A stretch of DNA of 64,000 nt from Agrobacterium cucumeris. Lineage in GTDB: Bacteria; Pseudomonadota; Alphaproteobacteria; Rhizobiales; Rhizobiaceae. The notes beneath the pieces are model-generated. The model saw only the letters and a program-made list of their open reading frames with translations, made no database searches and was not told the DNA's origin. Positions 30,123 through 40,113 of this stretch are shown piece by piece (within the stretch, counting starts at the first letter, position 1; every line of letters starts with the position of its first letter). Where the stretch lies: contig NZ_CP080387.1 in NCBI RefSeq assembly GCF_030036535.1, forward strand, positions 1-64,000, read 5' to 3'. The position numbers and the translations under genes are program-made.

Positions 30123-30617
30123 ATGTTTGACGAATATCTGAGCTGGAAACCCTATTTCGAGATCGTGCCGATGCAGCATGAGGATTGCGCCGCGGTGGCG
30201 GAACTGCATGCGCTGCGTTTTCCGCGCCCGTGGAATGACGGTGAATTTTCCGGGCTGTTGACGCAAGGTTCGGTTTTTGGCGCCGTTGCCCGCCAGACCA
30301 ACGCGTTCTTCAGCAAGCCTCTCGGCGGTTTTGTGTTGGCGCGGGAAGTGGCGGGCGAGGCGGAAATCCTGACCGTTGCGGTTTCCGACAAGTTCGGACG
30401 CACCGGTCTCGGCTGGCGCCTGATGCAGTCGGCGGTACGTGAAGCGATGATGCGCGGCGCTGAAACCATGTTTCTCGAGGTGGACAACGGCAACACCTCC
30501 GCTCTCGGGCTTTATAAAAAGCTCGGCTTCAAGACGGTTGCGGAGCGCAAGGCCTATTACACCTCCAGGGATGGAACCAAGTCGACGGCGCTTGTCATGC
30601 GCCGCGATCTTCGCTAG
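30123..30617 (+). CDS. rimI: Ribosomal-protein alanine N-acetyltransferase RimI
   Basis: RimI acetylates the N-terminus of ribosomal protein S18. This 164-residue GNAT protein has the acetyl-CoA-binding region LTVAVSDKFGRTGLGWRLMQ and the C-terminal LEVDNGNTSALGLYKKLGFKTVAERKAYY, very typical of RimI. It directly follows tsaB, the usual pairing. The downstream regulator gene is read in another frame and its start lies 70 bases after the rimI stop. Confidence 0.9.
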   Translation: MFDEYLSWKPYFEIVPMQHEDCAAVAELHALRFPRPWNDGEFSGLLTQGSVFGAVARQTNAFFSKPLGGFVLAREVAGEAEILTVAVSDKFGRTGLGWRLMQSAVREAMMRGAETMFLEVDNGNTSALGLYKKLGFKTVAERKAYYTSRDGTKSTALVMRRDLR

Positions 30618-30687
30618 TTCCCTGCGACAGGCATTTTTTCGGCGAGAGCCGCAAAATTCAACCGGAATACTCAAAAGGCCAGAAGAC

Positions 30688-31116
30688 GTGATAGACCTTT
30701 CGAAAACGCTGGAGGAGCTTTGTGCCGAGCGCGGCATGCGGATGACGGACCAGCGCCGCGTCATTGCCCGTGTCCTGCAGGAATCGGCCGACCATCCGGA
30801 TGTCGAGGAATTGTACCGCCGTTCCTCCGCTGTGGATCCGCGCATCTCGATTTCCACCGTCTACAGAACGGTGAAGCTGTTCGAAGATGCCGGTATCATC
30901 GAACGGCACGATTTTCGCGATGGCCGTTCGCGTTATGAGACCGTGCCCGAAGAGCACCACGATCATCTGATCGATCTGAAGAACAGCGTGGTCATCGAGT
31001 TTCATTCGCCGGAAATCGAAGCGCTGCAGGAAAAGATCGCTCGCGAGCACGGCTTCAAGCTGGTGGATCACCGGCTGGAGCTTTACGGCGTGCCGTTGAA
31101 GCCCGACGAACGCTGA
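30688..31116 (+). CDS. mur: Fur-family metalloregulator, Mur-like
   Basis: The GTG at 30688 behind AAAAGG gives 142 residues; the frame continues upstream over the end of rimI but is not Fur-like there. The winged helix (MRMTDQRRVIARVLQE ... ISISTVYRTVKLFEDAGI) and metal site EEHHDHLID (His90, His91, His93) are Fur hallmarks. The only cysteine is Cys12, so the structural CxxC zinc sites of E. coli Fur are absent. In Rhizobiaceae this Fur homologue is the manganese-responsive Mur, while Irr and RirA control iron; that assignment is from family knowledge. olsA follows after 30 bases. Confidence 0.87.
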   Translation: MIDLSKTLEELCAERGMRMTDQRRVIARVLQESADHPDVEELYRRSSAVDPRISISTVYRTVKLFEDAGIIERHDFRDGRSRYETVPEEHHDHLIDLKNSVVIEFHSPEIEALQEKIAREHGFKLVDHRLELYGVPLKPDER

Positions 31117-31146
31117 TACGCCGGTGAACAAGCGGGCGTTTTACTC

Positions 31147-31941
31147 ATGATGTGGCTGCGCACAGCCTATATCGCGATCGTTCTCCTGATCGTCACGCTC
31201 ATCCTGCTGCCGCTGCAACTGCTCGGCCTTGCCTTCGACTGGCGGCTGCGTCGCCGTATTCCGCGCCTATGGCATCGCATTGCCTGTCATGTTCTCGGCA
31301 TTCGTGTGCATGTTCACGGAGAGGTGGAGCGGGCAAAACCGCTGATGCTTGCGGTCAACCACGCCTCGTGGAAGGACATCCTCGTTCTCGGCAGCATTGC
31401 CGACGTTGTGTTCATTGCCAAGACGGAAGTGCGGGACTGGCCGGTTTTCGGCTGGCTCGCCCGCCTGCAGAAAAGCATCTTCGTCCAGCGCGAGCAGAAG
31501 CGCAGCACCGGCGCACAGGTCGGCGAGATCGCTGCCCGCATGGCCGACGGCGAGATTGTCGTGTTATTTCCGGAAGGCACCACTTCGGACGGGAACAGAA
31601 TGCTGGCGGTGAAATCCTCGCTGTTCGGTGCGGCCTCTACCGCCGCTGAACAGGTGCCGGGCAAGCTGGTTTATGTGCAGCCGGTTGCGATTGCCTATAC
31701 GCGGGTACATGGCATGGCCATGGGCCGTTATCATCGGGTTATTGCCGCCTGGCCGGGCAGCATAACGCTGGTGCCGCATCTGCTTGGCATCATCAAGGCC
31801 GGCGCTATTGATGTGGACGTGACCTTCGGCGATAGCGTTCCGTTTCACAGCACGGATAACCGCAAGCGCCTGGCGACCGATATCGCTGCTTCCATCCGTT
31901 CCATGCTGGCCTTCAGCCTGCGCGGCGGCTGGCGGAAATAG
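31147..31941 (+). CDS. olsA: Lyso-ornithine lipid O-acyltransferase OlsA (PlsC family)
   Basis: This 264-residue membrane acyltransferase has an N-terminal hydrophobic segment (about 7-30), the catalytic NHASWKD motif (His72, Asp77) and the substrate-binding FPEGTTS at 141-147. PlsC enzymes acylate lysophosphatidate; the rhizobial branch lying after fur/mur and before miaB is, as I recall, OlsA, which converts lyso-ornithine lipid to ornithine lipid. OlsB is encoded 12 kb upstream. If the assignment fails, the fallback is 1-acyl-glycerol-3-phosphate acyltransferase. It may have both activities. Confidence 0.78.
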   Translation: MMWLRTAYIAIVLLIVTLILLPLQLLGLAFDWRLRRRIPRLWHRIACHVLGIRVHVHGEVERAKPLMLAVNHASWKDILVLGSIADVVFIAKTEVRDWPVFGWLARLQKSIFVQREQKRSTGAQVGEIAARMADGEIVVLFPEGTTSDGNRMLAVKSSLFGAASTAAEQVPGKLVYVQPVAIAYTRVHGMAMGRYHRVIAAWPGSITLVPHLLGIIKAGAIDVDVTFGDSVPFHSTDNRKRLATDIAASIRSMLAFSLRGGWRK

Positions 31942-32007
31942 CGGTGTCGTCGCTCTTTCCGGGATTTTTTTGTTTAATCTGGCCGGGAAAAACACTAAAT
32001 AGCGGCC

Positions 32008-33411
32008 ATGACCCAGGAAACGCTTGGCCTTGACGCCCAACACATGATCGCCCGCGAGGGCTCTAACAGCCGAAAGGTCTTTATCAAGACCTATGGCTGT
32101 CAGATGAACGTCTACGATTCCGTCCGCATGAGTGATGCGCTGGCGAAGGACGGTTACGTTCAGACCGAAGATATGGGCGAGGCGGATCTGGTTCTGCTGA
32201 ACACCTGTCATATCCGCGAAAAAGCGGCTGAAAAGGTCTATTCGGCGCTTGGACGTCTGCGCGACATGAAAAAATCGCGCGAAGAGCAGGGCCGCGAGTT
32301 CATGATTGGCGTTGCCGGCTGCGTGGCGCAGGCCGAAGGCGAGGAAATTCTCCGCCGCGCGCCCGCCGTGGACGTCGTCATTGGCCCGCAGACCTACCAC
32401 CGCCTGCCGGATGCCCTGAAGCGGGTGCGTGGCGGTGAACGCGTCATCGAGACCGAATATGCGGTCGAGGACAAGTTCGAGCATCTGCCGGTCGCTGAAA
32501 AGGCGACGTTGCGCACCCGCGGCGTCACCGCGTTTCTGACGGTGCAGGAAGGCTGCGACAAGTTCTGTACCTTCTGCGTTGTACCCTATACCCGTGGCTC
32601 GGAAGTCTCCCGTCCCGTGCGGCAGATCGTCGATGAGGCGATGAAACTGGTGGATGCCGGCGTGCGGGAGATCACGCTGCTTGGACAGAACGTCAACGCT
32701 TGGCAGGGCGAAGGCCCGAAGGGCGATAAATGGGGCCTTGCCGAACTGCTTTACCGGCTGGCGGAAATTCCGGGTCTTGCCCGGCTTCGCTACACCACCA
32801 GCCATCCGCGTGACATGGACGATCGGCTGATCGGCGCCCATCGCGATCTGCGTATCCTCATGCCTTACCTGCATCTGCCGGTGCAGTCAGGGTCGGATAG
32901 CATTCTGAAAGCGATGAACCGTCGCCATACGGGCGAAGAATATATCCAGCTTATCGAAAAAATCCGCACCGCCCGCCCTGATATCGCCATGTCGGGAGAT
33001 TTTATTGTCGGCTTCCCCGGCGAGACGGATCGCGATTTCGAAGACACGATGGCGATGGTCGAGACGGTGAAATACGCGCAGGCTTTTTCCTTCAAATATT
33101 CCACCCGTCCCGGCACGCCGGGCGCTGACCTTAACGATCAGGTCGAGGAAGAGGTAAAGGCCGAGCGGCTGGAGAGATTGCAGGCGCTGTTGCTGCGGCA
33201 GCAGAAGGAATTTGCGGAATCGCTGGTCGGAAAGACCATGGATGTGTTGCTGGAAAAGCCCGGCCGCATGCCTGAACAGTTGATAGGTCGCTCCCCCTGG
33301 CTGCAATCCGTGAATCTTGATGCAAAGACTTTGAAAATCGGTGACATTGTTAATGTACGAATCACCGCAACGGGTCCAAACAGCTTGTTTGCCGAGGTGG
33401 CAGAGAGTTAG
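32008..33411 (+). CDS. miaB: tRNA-2-methylthio-N6-isopentenyladenosine synthase MiaB
   Basis: MiaB adds the methylthio group to i6A37 in tRNA using two 4Fe-4S clusters. The 467-residue protein has the N-terminal cluster cysteines Cys31, Cys67 and Cys105 (YGCQMN, NTCHIRE, AGCVAQ), the radical SAM triad Cys183, Cys187 and Cys190 ([10 protein letters not shown]), and a C-terminal TRAM domain. It heads the conserved miaB-phoH-ybeY-corC-lnt series. Its cluster demand fits the nearby nfuA. Confidence 0.96.
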   Translation: MTQETLGLDAQHMIAREGSNSRKVFIKTYGCQMNVYDSVRMSDALAKDGYVQTEDMGEADLVLLNTCHIREKAAEKVYSALGRLRDMKKSREEQGREFMIGVAGCVAQAEGEEILRRAPAVDVVIGPQTYHRLPDALKRVRGGERVIETEYAVEDKFEHLPVAEKATLRTRGVTAFLTVQEGCDKFCTFCVVPYTRGSEVSRPVRQIVDEAMKLVDAGVREITLLGQNVNAWQGEGPKGDKWGLAELLYRLAEIPGLARLRYTTSHPRDMDDRLIGAHRDLRILMPYLHLPVQSGSDSILKAMNRRHTGEEYIQLIEKIRTARPDIAMSGDFIVGFPGETDRDFEDTMAMVETVKYAQAFSFKYSTRPGTPGADLNDQVEEEVKAERLERLQALLLRQQKEFAESLVGKTMDVLLEKPGRMPEQLIGRSPWLQSVNLDAKTLKIGDIVNVRITATGPNSLFAEVAES

Positions 33412-33451
33412 AGTGAGGAGCCGACACTGATTGGGACAGGAGCCTGACCGC

Positions 33452-34507
33452 TTGAACGCACATGAATTGGTATCACCTTCATCGCGCCAGCCACGCCAAG
33501 CCGCGACCGACGCCAATCACTTCGTCCTCACGTTCGAGAATAACAGGATAGCGGGAGAGCTATTCGGTCAGTTCGATCAGAACCTGAAATTGCTGGAACA
33601 GCGCCTCAACATTGATGCGCGCCCGCGCGGCAATTCCGTCGCCATCACCGGTGATGTCGTCGCCACCAATCAGGCCCGCCGGGCGCTGGATTTCCTCTAC
33701 GAACGTCTGCTCAAGGGCGGAACCGCCGAGGTTTCCGACGTGGAAGGCGCGATCCGCATGGCGATGGCCGCGGACGATCAACTGACCTTGCCGACGATGG
33801 AGCGCAAGGCGAAGATTTCCATGGCGCAGATTTCCACCCGCAAGAAGACCATCGCTGCCCGCACGCCGACGCAGGATGTTTATATGCGGGCGCTGGAGCA
33901 ATCCGAGCTGGTTTTCGGCGTCGGCCCTGCCGGCACCGGCAAGACCTATCTTGCCGTGGCGCATGCCGCACAGCTTCTGGAGCGCGGTGCGGTTGACCGT
34001 ATCATCCTGTCGCGTCCTGCCGTCGAGGCGGGCGAACGGCTGGGCTTCCTGCCGGGCGATATGAAGGAAAAGGTCGATCCCTATCTTCGTCCGCTCTATG
34101 ACGCGCTTTATGACATGATGCCGGGTGACAAGGTGGAGCGCGCCATTCAGGCAGGCGTCATCGAAATCGCCCCACTCGCCTTCATGCGCGGCCGCACCCT
34201 TGCCAACGCCGCCGTCATTCTGGACGAAGCCCAGAACACCACGACCATGCAGATGAAGATGTTCCTCACCCGTCTTGGTGAAAACGGCCGCATGATCGTG
34301 ACCGGCGACCCGAGCCAGGTGGACCTGCCGCGCGGCGTGAAATCCGGTCTTGTCGAGGCCCTGCAAATCCTCACCGATGTGGAGGGCGTGTCGGTCGTGC
34401 GCTTCAAGGATGTCGACGTCGTGCGTCATCCGATGGTGGCGCGCATTGTCCGGGCGTATGAATCCCACACGGCGGTGCCGGATGAAAGCCTCGTGAAGGG
34501 CAACTGA
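33452..34507 (+). CDS. PhoH-like ATPase
   Basis: PhoH-family P-loop ATPase, 351 residues from a TTG at 33452 (TTGAACGCACATG), which has AGGAG 10 bases upstream; a TTG at 33431 would add seven residues. Walker A GPAGTGKT is at about 158-165 and Walker B VILDEAQN further on, with RDVDVVRHPMV-like sequence at the end. An N-terminal KH-like region precedes the ATPase. In most bacteria this gene (ybeZ) is directly before ybeY and is linked to RNA processing with it; the biochemical role is not settled. Confidence 0.9.
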   Translation: MNAHELVSPSSRQPRQAATDANHFVLTFENNRIAGELFGQFDQNLKLLEQRLNIDARPRGNSVAITGDVVATNQARRALDFLYERLLKGGTAEVSDVEGAIRMAMAADDQLTLPTMERKAKISMAQISTRKKTIAARTPTQDVYMRALEQSELVFGVGPAGTGKTYLAVAHAAQLLERGAVDRIILSRPAVEAGERLGFLPGDMKEKVDPYLRPLYDALYDMMPGDKVERAIQAGVIEIAPLAFMRGRTLANAAVILDEAQNTTTMQMKMFLTRLGENGRMIVTGDPSQVDLPRGVKSGLVEALQILTDVEGVSVVRFKDVDVVRHPMVARIVRAYESHTAVPDESLVKGN

Positions 34508-34517
34508 CGTAAAGACA

Positions 34518-35024
34518 ATGACAGCTCTGGATATTCAAATCAGCGTCGAGGCCGAAGGCTGGTCCTCGGAAGAGGACTTGGCTGCCTTTGCCACCAAGGT
34601 GCTGGACGCGGCGGTCGATTTTCTGAAGCGGGAAGAGGAACAACCCTTCCCGAAAATGCCGGTGGAGCTGTCGCTGGTCTTTACCGATGATGAAAATATT
34701 CGGGAAATCAATGCCGAGTGGCGCGACAAGGACAAAGCGACCAATGTCTTGTCTTTCCCCGCTTTTCCGCTGGAACCGGGCGGTATGCCCGGCCCGATGC
34801 TGGGCGATATCGTCATCGCGCGCGAGACGGTTGAGCGCGAGGCCCTTGAACTTGACAAGAGTTTCGAGGATCATCTGACCCATCTGCTCGTTCATGGGTT
34901 CCTGCATTTGTTTGGTTATGACCACATGGACGAGGAAGAAGCGGAAGAAATGGAGTCGCTTGAGACTCGCATTTTGGCGGTGCTTGGCCTATCTGATCCA
35001 TACGCGGGTCAGGAACCGCTTTGA
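34518..35024 (+). CDS. ybeY: Endoribonuclease YbeY
   Basis: YbeY is a zinc-dependent endoribonuclease for rRNA maturation and 70S quality control. In this 168-residue protein the metal site HGFLHLFGYDH has His126, His130 and His136, and the conserved KDKATNVLSFP precedes it. It begins 10 bases after the phoH-like gene and is followed by corC after 15 bases, the standard order. Length is typical for alphaproteobacteria. Confidence 0.96.
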   Translation: MTALDIQISVEAEGWSSEEDLAAFATKVLDAAVDFLKREEEQPFPKMPVELSLVFTDDENIREINAEWRDKDKATNVLSFPAFPLEPGGMPGPMLGDIVIARETVEREALELDKSFEDHLTHLLVHGFLHLFGYDHMDEEEAEEMESLETRILAVLGLSDPYAGQEPL

Positions 35025-35039
35025 ATATTGTCTGGAGCC

Positions 35040-36185
35040 ATGAACGAACATTCTGCACGACCTGCCAATGAGGGCAGAGAAAACGGCGAGCAGTCCTCCT
35101 CGGAAGAGGGCAGTAGTCATTTACGTCAAGACTACAACGCAAAGCCGAGATCGACGATCTGGTCGCGCATCGCGCGGTTGCTGAGACCGTCTCAAGGCGA
35201 GCGCCTGCGCGAGGATTTGACCGACGCGCTTATGGATGACACCGAAATCGGTGCCGCCTTTTCGCCCGAAGAACGGGCGATGTTGAACAATATCCTGCGT
35301 TTCCGTGAGGTTAGGGTCGAAGATATCATGATCCCGCGGGTCGATATTGACGGTCTCGACCAGAACATGACAATCGGCGAGGCGCTGATCCTCTTTGAGG
35401 AAACCGGGCGCTCACGCATGCCGGTCTATGACGAAACGCTGGATGACCCGAAGGGCATGATCCACATTCGCGATCTCTTGGCCTATGTCGCCAAGCAGGC
35501 CCGCAACAAGCGCCGGGCGGGATCGCGCAGCGTCGCTTATGGCGAAGCGAAGGCGCCGCGTTCACCGCGCCCGAATTTCGATCTGGCGCGGGTTGATCTG
35601 GAGCAGACGGTTGCCGATGCCGGGCTGGTGCGTAAAATTCTGTTCGCGCCGCCCTCGATGCTGGCCTCCGATCTCTTGAAGACCATGCAGGCCCAGAGAA
35701 CCCAGCTCGCCCTCGTGATCGATGAATATGGTGGCACCGACGGTCTCGTCAGCCACGAGGATATCGTCGAGATGGTCGTCGGTGATATCGACGACGAGCA
35801 CGACAAGGACGAGGCGATGTTTTCGCGCCTGTCCCCCGACGTGCTTGTGGCCGATGCCCGCGCCGAACTTACGGAACTCGCTGAGGCGATCGGGCCGGAA
35901 TTCGATGTCCGCGAACATCTGGAAGAAATCGATACGCTCGGTGGGCTCATCTTCTTTGCGCTCGGCCGTATTCCGGCCAAGGGCGAGGTGGTCAGGGCCG
36001 TGCCCGGTTTCGAATTCCAGATTCTCGATGCGGATACACGGCGCATCAAGGGTGTCCGCATTGTCCGTAATCACGGCTCGGAAGGGCAGGATGATCGCGC
36101 GCCAGGCGACGCTCATGCCAATGAGGTAATTGCGCTGCCCGCGCCGGATGTGCGCCTTATCACGCACCAGCAGAATGCCGACTGA
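35040..36185 (+). CDS. CorC/HlyC-type CBS-domain protein
   Basis: A soluble 381-residue protein from the ATG at 35040 (behind TCTGGAG). It contains a CBS pair: first unit starting RVEDIMIPRVDIDGL, second including APPSMLASDLLKTMQAQ and LALVIDEYGGTDGLVSHEDIVEMVVG, and a C-terminal CorC_HlyC domain. No DUF21 membrane domain is present, so it is the YbeX/CorC soluble type rather than a membrane transporter. The name hemolysin for this family is historical. Its position between ybeY and lnt is conserved; a role in magnesium or cobalt efflux, or in ribosome assembly, has been proposed. Confidence 0.9.
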   Translation: MNEHSARPANEGRENGEQSSSEEGSSHLRQDYNAKPRSTIWSRIARLLRPSQGERLREDLTDALMDDTEIGAAFSPEERAMLNNILRFREVRVEDIMIPRVDIDGLDQNMTIGEALILFEETGRSRMPVYDETLDDPKGMIHIRDLLAYVAKQARNKRRAGSRSVAYGEAKAPRSPRPNFDLARVDLEQTVADAGLVRKILFAPPSMLASDLLKTMQAQRTQLALVIDEYGGTDGLVSHEDIVEMVVGDIDDEHDKDEAMFSRLSPDVLVADARAELTELAEAIGPEFDVREHLEEIDTLGGLIFFALGRIPAKGEVVRAVPGFEFQILDADTRRIKGVRIVRNHGSEGQDDRAPGDAHANEVIALPAPDVRLITHQQNAD

Positions 36186-36189
36186 ACAG

Positions 36190-36217
36190 GAACCGACGGG
36201 ATAATACCCGTCGGTTC
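36190..36217 (+). terminator. Terminator-like hairpin after corC
   Basis: A perfect 11-bp inverted repeat GAACCGACGGG (36190-36200) / CCCGTCGGTTC (36207-36217) with loop ATAATA begins four bases after the corC stop. There is no T-tract. It may be a Rho-assisted or partial terminator before lnt. Confidence 0.6.
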
Positions 36218-36408
36218 GCTGCTTCAATATCGATTTGACCGCTTCTGATGCTTCTGTGGGCCGACGAAAAACACGCCGGGTCATCAGGGCTTCCTCCACT
36301 CCTGTGGACTGCGAATCTTTTTTCCGTTACTCCGGGTCTGAGGGAAAATTCCGCGGCGCCGCCTTGCCGGGAGCGGTATTTTCCGGACGCGCATAAAACG
36401 GAGATGGC

Positions 36409-37998
36409 ATGGAGCGTCTTGCAGGCAGGGTAATGCTGGCCGGTGGCAAAAGCCGAGCAGTGATGGCGATTGCCGCAGGCGCGGTTGGTGCGCTGGCTTT
36501 GCCTCCATTCGGTTTTTTCGCGGCGCTGTTTTTCTCCTTCACGCTGCTTGTTTGGCTGGTGGACGGCTGCACCGGCAAGCCCGGCGGCGGCATCTTCAGC
36601 CGCATCCTGCCCGCCTTTGGCATCGGCTGGTGTTTCGGCTTCGGCTATTTCGTGGCGGGCCTTTGGTGGCTGGGTAATGCCCTGTTGCTGGAGGCAGACG
36701 AATTCGCCTGGGCACTGCCGCTCGCCATCATCGGCCTTCCGGCTCTTCTTGCGCTGTTTTATGGTTTTGCAGTCGCTGCGGCCAACATCGTCTGGTCAGA
36801 CGGTCTCGGCCGTATCGCCGCCCTTGCCGCCGCATTCGGCCTGTTTGAATGGCTGCGCAGTTTTCTTGCGACCGGTTTTCCCTGGAACGCCATCGGCTAC
36901 GGTATCATGCCCATTCCGGTCATGATGCAGTCCGCGCATCTGCTAGGGCTTTTCAGCGTCACCACGCTTGCTGTGTTCATTTTTGCCGCGCCGGCCCTGA
37001 TTGGCACGAAAAAAGGCATGTGGCCGGGCCTCGCTCTGGCGGGCCTGCTGCTGGCCGGCCATTTTGGGTATGGCTTTTATCGCCTTCAGACACCGGTGGA
37101 AACGCCGCAGGATGCACTGACGGTCAGGATCGTACAGCCGTCCATAGACCAGTCCCGCAAAATGCTGAATGCCGATCGTGCGGAGATATTTGGCGAACAT
37201 CTGCGGCTGACGGCGCTGCCGCCCGGCGAGGGGAAAAAGCGCCCCGATATCGTCGTATGGCCGGAAACCTCCGTGCCCTTCATCCTGACGCAGAACCCGG
37301 ATGCTTTGGCGGAAATCGCAAAAACGCTGGAGGATGGGCAAATCCTGTTCACCGGCGCTGTCAGAATGGAAGATCAGGGTGCCGGTCGGCCACCACGTTA
37401 TTACAATTCGGTCTATGCGATCGACAGCCAGGGCGAAATCCTCGCCGCAAGCGACAAGGTTCACCTGACGCCCTTTGGCGAATACGTCCCCTTCGAAGGC
37501 ATTTTGCGGGAGTTCGGCATCGACAATGTCATCAGCCTGCCGGGTGGTTTTTCGGCCGCCTCGTCGCGCACGCCCCTGACGTTGCCGTCCGGCAAGACCT
37601 TTTATCCCCTGATCTGTTACGAGATCATTTTTCCGGGTGAGATGACGCCGGGTCTGTCGGGTTCGGCAGCAATTCTGAACGTGACAAATGATGGCTGGTT
37701 CGGCGACACGCCTGGCCCCTATCAGCACTTTTTGCAGGCAAGAGTCCGTGCGGTTGAAACGGGCATGCCGGTGATTCGCGGCGCCAATACCGGAATTTCG
37801 GCCGTCATCGACCCCTATGGGCGGATTATTGCCGGGTTGGATTACGGTCGGGTTGGCATTGTTGACGCCACTTTGAGTGGTGGGTCAAACGACGCATTTA
37901 CTTACGACACACATCGGACGTATTTCTGGTTGATTTTTTCAATCATGCTAATCGTTGCGGTATTTCCTGCCTGGAGTTTTGCTCGGCGTCAGAATTGA
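36409..37998 (+). CDS. lnt: Apolipoprotein N-acyltransferase Lnt
   Basis: Lnt adds the third acyl chain to the N-terminal cysteine of lipoproteins, the last step after Lgt and LspA. The 529-residue protein has an N-terminal membrane domain of about six helices and a periplasmic nitrilase-fold domain with catalytic triad Glu286 (WPETSVPF), Lys350 (SDKVHLTPFGEYVPFE) and Cys403 (PLICYEIIFP). GGAG precedes the ATG. In Sinorhizobium the homologue is, as I recall, actA, required for acid tolerance, and is followed by the low-pH-induced regulator phrR, matching the next gene here. Confidence 0.96.
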   Translation: MERLAGRVMLAGGKSRAVMAIAAGAVGALALPPFGFFAALFFSFTLLVWLVDGCTGKPGGGIFSRILPAFGIGWCFGFGYFVAGLWWLGNALLLEADEFAWALPLAIIGLPALLALFYGFAVAAANIVWSDGLGRIAALAAAFGLFEWLRSFLATGFPWNAIGYGIMPIPVMMQSAHLLGLFSVTTLAVFIFAAPALIGTKKGMWPGLALAGLLLAGHFGYGFYRLQTPVETPQDALTVRIVQPSIDQSRKMLNADRAEIFGEHLRLTALPPGEGKKRPDIVVWPETSVPFILTQNPDALAEIAKTLEDGQILFTGAVRMEDQGAGRPPRYYNSVYAIDSQGEILAASDKVHLTPFGEYVPFEGILREFGIDNVISLPGGFSAASSRTPLTLPSGKTFYPLICYEIIFPGEMTPGLSGSAAILNVTNDGWFGDTPGPYQHFLQARVRAVETGMPVIRGANTGISAVIDPYGRIIAGLDYGRVGIVDATLSGGSNDAFTYDTHRTYFWLIFSIMLIVAVFPAWSFARRQN

Positions 37999-38127
37999 CC
38001 GGGAACTCCCGCAATTGCATAGTGAATACGTCAGTCGTAAAACAAGTTTAGACGCTGTCGAAATGCAGCTCATTTATTCGAATAGTAATGAAGCGAGATA
38101 TCAACCCTTTCCGAGTGTCAGGACCGC

Positions 38128-38550
38128 ATGATGACCGAGAATAAGAAAAAGCCTAACCCCATCGACATTCATGTCGGAAGCCGAATTCGTCTTCGCAGAA
38201 CCATGCTCGGCATGAGCCAGGAAAAGCTGGGCGAAAGCCTTGGAATTACCTTTCAGCAAATCCAGAAATATGAAAAGGGCACGAACCGCGTCGGTGCGAG
38301 CCGCCTTCAGAATATTTCCGCGATCCTCAACGTTCCGGTGTCCTTCTTTTTCGAAGATGCTCCCGGTGATCAGGTTGGCGGCGCATCCGGCATGGCGGAA
38401 GCCTCCAGCTCCAATTACGTGGTTGACTTCCTGTCCTCGGCTGAAGGTTTGCAGTTGAACCGCGCTTTTGTGAAGATCGCCGATCCCAAGGTCCGCCGTC
38501 GTCTCGTTGATCTCGTCAAGGCGCTCGCCGCCGAAGGAGACGCGGAGTAA
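38128..38550 (+). CDS. praR: HTH (XRE-family) regulator of the PraR/PhrR type
   Basis: Small DNA-binding protein of 140 residues: lambda-repressor-type HTH in residues 16-75 (RLRRTMLGMSQEKLGESLGI, FQQIQKYEKGTNRV), then a short C-terminal part with VDLVKALAAEGD. It resembles rhizobial PraR/PhrR regulators (quorum-sensing, biofilm and acid-responsive control in related species, from memory). Two adjacent ATGs are possible starts. Its location between lnt and metK is conserved in rhizobia as I recall. An AT-rich near-palindrome in its upstream gap (CATTTATTCGAATAGTAATG) could be an autoregulatory site. Confidence 0.75.
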   Translation: MMTENKKKPNPIDIHVGSRIRLRRTMLGMSQEKLGESLGITFQQIQKYEKGTNRVGASRLQNISAILNVPVSFFFEDAPGDQVGGASGMAEASSSNYVVDFLSSAEGLQLNRAFVKIADPKVRRRLVDLVKALAAEGDAE

Positions 38551-38598
38551 GTCTCCACAGTTGATGCCCATAATTTCCGGCAAGGGCGCCGGACACTC

Positions 38599-38623
38599 AA
38601 CGGTCCGCAAGGGCCGTTTTTTT
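38599..38623 (+). terminator. Rho-independent terminator after praR
   Basis: Stem ACGGTCC (38600-38606) / GGGCCGT (38611-38617), with one G-T pair and loop GCAA, is followed by seven T residues. It separates praR from metK. Confidence 0.85.
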
Positions 38624-38646
38624 GTGCCGGATTAGAAAGGAATTCT

Positions 38647-38668
38647 CACATAAAGATATATTTATGTG
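38647..38668. promoter_or_regulatory. Palindromic operator candidate in front of metK
   Basis: CACATAAA (38647-38654) / TTTATGTG (38661-38668) is a perfect 8-bp inverted repeat around GATATA. It lies 10 bases upstream of the proposed metK -35 and just after the praR terminator. AT-rich, so a protein site is more likely than an RNA structure. The regulator is unknown; PraR is one candidate because it is the neighbour. Confidence 0.5.
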
Positions 38669-38677
38669 GTTGTGTCC

Positions 38678-38706
38678 TTGTTTTTCGTGGCCGAAATGAC
38701 TAACAA
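38678..38706 (+). promoter_or_regulatory. Probable metK promoter
   Basis: TTGTTT (38678-38683), a 17-base spacer and TAACAA (38701-38706) lie 33 bases before the metK ATG, which follows GAGGGG. I recognise no SAM riboswitch in this leader; it is too short for the known classes if this promoter is used. Confidence 0.45.
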
Positions 38707-38738
38707 ACTCGAAGATCGTTCTTTGAGGGGAATCCCGC

Positions 38739-40001
<1,263 letters not shown>

Positions 40002-40048
40002 CACTTGTTATTTGGCGGGGATTGAGAGATACCGTGACCAACTTTTGT

Positions 40049-40086
40049 AACCCGCATAGTGCCATTCATCTGGCGCTGTGCGGGTT
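40049..40086 (+). terminator. Long hairpin between metK and trmB
   Basis: AACCCGCATAGTGCCA (40049-40064) pairs with TGGCGCTGTGCGGGTT (40071-40086) around TTCATC, a 16-bp stem with few mismatches or G-T pairs. It is followed by AAATCTATTTG rather than a clean T-tract. Likely a metK terminator; trmB starts 28 bases further on. Confidence 0.65.
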
Positions 40087-40113
40087 AAATCTATTTGTTC
40101 TTGAGAGTATGAC

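Noticed and set aside
30538..30687. Longer Mur protein starting inside rimI
   Set aside because: The 50 extra residues overlap rimI in another frame and do not look like Fur; GTG 30688 has a good ribosome binding site.
38551..38738. SAM riboswitch upstream of metK
   Set aside because: The leader is short and I could not recognise SAM-II or SAM/SAH core sequence. The inverted repeats here are better explained as a terminator and a DNA palindrome.
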